Shown here: piece after piece, positions 53,127-55,272 of the stretch
Numbering within the stretch: position 1 is the stretch's first letter
Layout of the letters: each line of letters starts with the position of its first letter
Source: Eubacteriales bacterium
Lineage (GTDB): Bacteria; Bacillota; Clostridia; Saccharofermentanales; UBA5734
NCBI GenBank assembly: GCA_028685755.1
Contig: JAQUDJ010000008.1
Span: forward strand, 29,655 to 84,926
Reading direction: 5' to 3'
DNA length: 55,272 nt
The notes under the pieces: generated by a model
Seen by the model: the letters and a program-made list of their open reading frames with translations, nothing else
Told to the model about the DNA's origin: nothing
Databases searched by the model: none
Translations under genes and position numbers: made by a program

Positions 53127-53148
53127 CTTTCGCTACCTTTGCGATAAT
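53119..53148 (+). promoter_or_regulatory. Sigma-A promoter of bioY
   Basis: TTGACA (53119-53124), an 18-nt spacer and GATAAT (53143-53148). The -35 overlaps the right half of the BirA operator, consistent with repression by exclusion of RNA polymerase. Confidence 0.65.
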
Positions 53149-53196
53149 CACCTAAATAAGATTATGCGGGTCAACACCGATTCGCGAGGTGATGCA

Positions 53197-53760
53197 ATGA
53201 AAATTTCTGTACGTGATATGACCCTTATTTCGCTTTTTACAGTGCTTTCGATAGTAGGGGCGAAGATTTCACTGCCTGTTCTAGCAATCCCGTTTACGTT
53301 TCAATTTATCATCAGCTTGCTGACCGGTATTGTGTTGGGTGGTCACCGCGCCTTATTAGCACAGGGGCTCTATCTCTTCATGGGCTTGATCGGCCTACCA
53401 GTCTTTGCTAAAGGCGGCGGAATTGCCTATATTTTTGAGCCGTCTTTTGGCTATTTGATCGGAATGGCGCTTGGAGCCGGTTTGGTTGGCTTTATAGCTG
53501 ACAAACTTGACCCTCAACGCGCTGGTCTGAAGCGTTGGCAGCTCCTTCCCGTGAATTTTCTCGCGCTCGCGATTGTATATAGTCTGGGCGTCACTTATCT
53601 CTTTGTGATCAAAAATTTCTATACCGGATCTAGCTTGACCCTTGTCAAAGCGTTTCAATTTGGCATGATCCCCTTTTTGCTCAATGATAGTATTTATTGC
53701 GTCATCGCTGCGATGATCGGACCTCGTTTGCGAAACGTTCGGTCCACCTGGCCGCGGTAA
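53197..53760 (+). CDS. bioY: Biotin ECF transporter S component BioY
   Basis: Membrane biotin-binding subunit of an ECF importer. The 187-residue protein has about six membrane segments; the typical BioY segments PFTFQFIISLLTGIVLGGHRA and GLPVFAKGGGIAYIFEPSFG are present. The track starts at 53113, across the promoter; the ATG at 53197 with GAGGTGA is chosen. No bioMN genes are adjacent, so it likely uses the shared EcfA-EcfT. Confidence 0.95.
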   Translation: MKISVRDMTLISLFTVLSIVGAKISLPVLAIPFTFQFIISLLTGIVLGGHRALLAQGLYLFMGLIGLPVFAKGGGIAYIFEPSFGYLIGMALGAGLVGFIADKLDPQRAGLKRWQLLPVNFLALAIVYSLGVTYLFVIKNFYTGSSLTLVKAFQFGMIPFLLNDSIYCVIAAMIGPRLRNVRSTWPR

Positions 53761-54045
53761 ACGAGGACTGACATGCCGCGCGCTTAAGCGGTGCCTTGAA
53801 GTACGCGACACCTAATTTCCCCATCAACGCTTCTTGCAATATCTGGGAAAAGTTCAAATCAGCTTACTCGACTTTGACAGTTAACCAGCCCGGCAACGTG
53901 CAATTTTTGCGAACCGAGCGATTGTCGAGCAACATGCAATAAGCCTTAAAATCAACGTCACACAACTAATTCCCCGATCGATCGTTCGGAGGATTACCAC
54001 ATGAAGCGAATTTAAATCATTTTAGTGGTTGTATTAAATCATGCT
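53761..54045. other. Intergenic region with an aborted reading frame
   Basis: No gene is visible. GGAGG (53988-53992) stands 8 nt before ATG AAG CGA ATT TAA (54001-54015), a perfect translation start for only four codons, so it may be a leftover of a decayed gene. A TTGACA at about 53874 has only a poor -10 partner. The minus-strand gene ends at 54046 without a clear terminator. Confidence 0.4.
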
Positions 54046-55050
54046 TCAATCACCCGGCGTAAAATCATTGGCCGGTGATTGGTTCCAATTGATTTGATTG
54101 CCATCCGTTTGGCAGACTAAGGTCCCCTGCAAATCGGTGCGGAATAATTCTGACTCGGTTTTTTGGATGCGCTTTAAGGCATATTCACCGGGATGGCCAT
54201 ATGAATTGTCTGCCCCGCAGGAAATCACAATGTGGGCGGGACTTGTGGCTGATAGAAAATCAGGAGAATTGCTGCCATTGCTTCCGTGGTGACTCGCTAA
54301 TAAAATATCGACATCGAGATTTTGTCCCAACATATCCTGTTCGGTATCGGATGAAGTGTCGCCCATGATCAAATAACTTGCTTGACCATAATCCAGGCGG
54401 ATGGCTAACGAGTTGTCATTTTCCTCATCATAATAATAGTCACGCGGTCCAACAAACGTCACTTCAAGATCGGCTAAATCAGCAAATGCGATGCGATCTC
54501 CTTGCGCAGGTGTGAACTCCGGACATTTTTCAGCAGAAACGGCTGTTTTAAATGAGGTGAAGACCTTCGTGTCAGCGCGATAATTGGCATCATAGACTGA
54601 CAATACAGGAAATGCATTGAGAACACCGACCAAACCGTAAATATGGTCGGAATCGTAATGTGTTGCAATAATCGCATCGACAGTCACAACGCCCATTTTT
54701 TTGAGGTAAGCAACGACAAATGATGACGCATCGCGCGGACCACCATCAATGATCAAGGCATGTTCGCCCACTTGAAATACAGTCGCATGGCCTTGACCGA
54801 CGTCGAGAAAATGAACCACTACTGTTTCGTTGTGGCTTGGTGTACTTGGCGTCGTCGGAGTCACCGTGACCGCCGCTGTCGTGCTCTGCGTCGTCGTCGG
54901 TGCTGCCAGGGTCGCTAATGTCGTCGCTTCAGTTGTGTCAGCTGTCGGTTGACCGCGAAACAGGGCAGAAAGCAAAACGATAAGAATCAGGCCGTAAACA
55001 ATTCGCAGATTATTTCGGGAAAGCTTTCGTAGGCGATGTGCGTTTATCAT
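54046..55050 (-). CDS. Secreted or anchored ComEC-like metallo-beta-lactamase protein
   Basis: A 334-residue protein with an N-terminal membrane segment (about 15-33, IVYGLILIVLLSALF), a Thr/Pro-rich linker (about 35-75), and a metallo-beta-lactamase domain resembling the C-terminal part of ComEC/Rec2: VVHFLDVGQGHATVFQVG, ATHYDSDHIYG, LIMGDTSSDTEQDML and LLASHHGSNGSNSPDF. The metal ligands HxDxDH look complete. It is probably an extracellular hydrolase or nuclease; the substrate is unknown. A GTG at 55068 is an alternative start, but the ATG at 55050 lies 6 nt after a TACAAT. Confidence 0.88.
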   Translation of the reverse strand: MINAHRLRKLSRNNLRIVYGLILIVLLSALFRGQPTADTTEATTLATLAAPTTTQSTTAAVTVTPTTPSTPSHNETVVVHFLDVGQGHATVFQVGEHALIIDGGPRDASSFVVAYLKKMGVVTVDAIIATHYDSDHIYGLVGVLNAFPVLSVYDANYRADTKVFTSFKTAVSAEKCPEFTPAQGDRIAFADLADLEVTFVGPRDYYYDEENDNSLAIRLDYGQASYLIMGDTSSDTEQDMLGQNLDVDILLASHHGSNGSNSPDFLSATSPAHIVISCGADNSYGHPGEYALKRIQKTESELFRTDLQGTLVCQTDGNQINWNQSPANDFTPGD

Positions 55051-55056
55051 ATTTTC

Positions 55057-55062
55057 ATTGTA
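55057..55062 (-). promoter_or_regulatory. -10 element placed for a leaderless mRNA
   Basis: On the minus strand TACAAT is followed by GAAAAT and then the ATG at 55050. The same TACAAT-N6-ATG spacing is seen for birA. No good -35 was found. Confidence 0.4.
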
Positions 55063-55070
55063 TCGCACTC

Positions 55071-55138
55071 AGGCGCTTGACTGGAAATCATGTGTTGGCT
55101 AACCCCAACCGAGAGTTCGAATCCCACTCTCTCCGCCA
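55071..55138 (+). pseudogene. Truncated tRNA-Ser(GGA) remnant
   Basis: The stretch from AGGCGCTTGACTGGAAATCA to CTCTCTCCGCCA matches the 3' two thirds of a tRNA-Ser: anticodon loop CTGGAAA (anticodon GGA), a long variable arm (GTTGG/CCAAC), the T-loop TTCGAAT and an encoded CCA end. The 5' acceptor strand and D arm are missing and the T-stem is mismatched (GAGAG against CCCAC), so it should not function. Such fragments often mark integration sites or duplications. Confidence 0.7.
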
Positions 55139-55142
55139 CGAC

Positions 55143-55201
55143 AAATGAAATTACCCCCGAAAGTTGTACTGCAGAGTATAATTTTCGGGGGTAATTCATT
55201 T
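55143..55201 (+). repeat. Long inverted repeat before the IS3-type transposase
   Basis: AAATGAAATTACCCCCGAAA (55143-55162) pairs with TTTTCGGGGGTAATTCATTT (55182-55201), with one bulged base, around a 19-nt loop. The right arm contains the GGGGG in front of the transposase ATG, so RNA read through from outside would hide the ribosome binding site. It may also include the left end of the element. Confidence 0.7.
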
Positions 55202-55272
55202 ATGAAAAAGACCAGAGAAATCAAACTTAAAATTGTTCGGGAGCATCTTGAAGAAGGCCGTACGATTGCCGA
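55202..55272 (+). mobile_element. IS3-type transposase OrfA, start only
   Basis: The frame MKKTREIKLKIVREHLEEGR followed by TIA runs off the window end. This is the usual N-terminus of the helix-turn-helix OrfA of IS3/IS150-like elements. Only 23 codons are visible, so the family is provisional. Confidence 0.65.

Noticed and set aside
53118-53175. BirA operator formed by GTTGAC at 53118 and GTCAAC at 53170
   Set aside because: The halves are 46 nt apart, far from the usual 14-16; the 53097/53118 pair fits instead.
55047-55138. Complete functional tRNA-Ser
   Set aside because: The 5' acceptor strand and D arm are missing and the T-stem does not pair, so only a remnant is called.

Overview
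The window looks like chromosomal DNA from an anaerobic, fermentative Firmicute, most likely class Clostridia. Sequence reasons: strong AGGAGG ribosome binding sites, zinc-type (C+) S14, L36, S4 and adenylate kinase, an RFN/FMN riboswitch in front of a RibU-type riboflavin transporter, an ECF vitamin-transport module, YesM/YesN-type two-component signalling, [FeFe]-hydrogenase maturases HydE/HydG with a TM1266-type regulator, and a ribosomal protein L17 with a long internal insertion. The genus cannot be fixed from the window alone.

Layout. 1-6466: metA (acetyl-CoA-type homoserine acyltransferase), trxA, nnr-alr (NAD(P)H-hydrate repair, alanine racemase), FMN riboswitch-ribU, a zinc-ribbon membrane protein and a GNAT acetyltransferase. 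6497-10810: leftward argC-argB-argD-argF cluster with ArgR-like operator sequences upstream; argJ is absent. 11186-19719: an MsmK/UgpC-type sugar ABC ATPase, a PucR-like regulator, then ftsE-ftsX-M23 peptidase-CtpA-methyltransferase-hslO, a cell-wall/division and stress cluster. 19762-36390: a nearly complete S10-spc-alpha ribosomal superoperon (rpsJ to rplQ) including secY, adk, map, a KOW protein, infA and rpoA, with a good promoter and long leader in front and a strong terminator behind. 36424-43415: a fused EcfA1-EcfA2 ATPase and EcfT, a ROK glucokinase, truA, a nicotinate phosphoribosyltransferase, ppiB, and a 58-residue zinc-ribbon gene missing from the ORF track. 43634-48827: a solute-binding lipoprotein, an IS630-transposase-like DNA-binding protein without a catalytic domain, a histidine kinase, an AraC-type response regulator and an orphan ECF/CbiO-like ATPase. 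48889-51919 (leftward): promoter, structured attenuator leader, TM1266-type regulator, hydG, hydE. 51973-53760: birA, a short tandem repeat and bioY with a candidate BirA operator over its promoter. 54046-55272: a secreted ComEC-like metallo-beta-lactamase protein, a truncated tRNA-Ser remnant and the start of an IS3-type transposase.

How the parts fit. The EcfA-EcfT module is the likely shared energy source for the scattered S components RibU and BioY; BioY is probably repressed by the neighbouring BirA. FtsEX, the coiled-coil M23 peptidase and the CTP protease form a typical division-linked cell-wall hydrolysis unit. The most interesting unexplained element is the 5' leader of the hyd operon (51683-51919, minus strand): it has a sigma-A promoter, an intrinsic terminator before the first gene and a perfectly placed alternative antiterminator, in turn overlapped by a possible pseudoknotted aptamer-like fold. 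It matches no riboswitch class I can recognise. Other notable points are two promoters placed for leaderless mRNAs, an extended L22, the fused EcfA, and the domesticated-looking transposase domain in a sensory operon.
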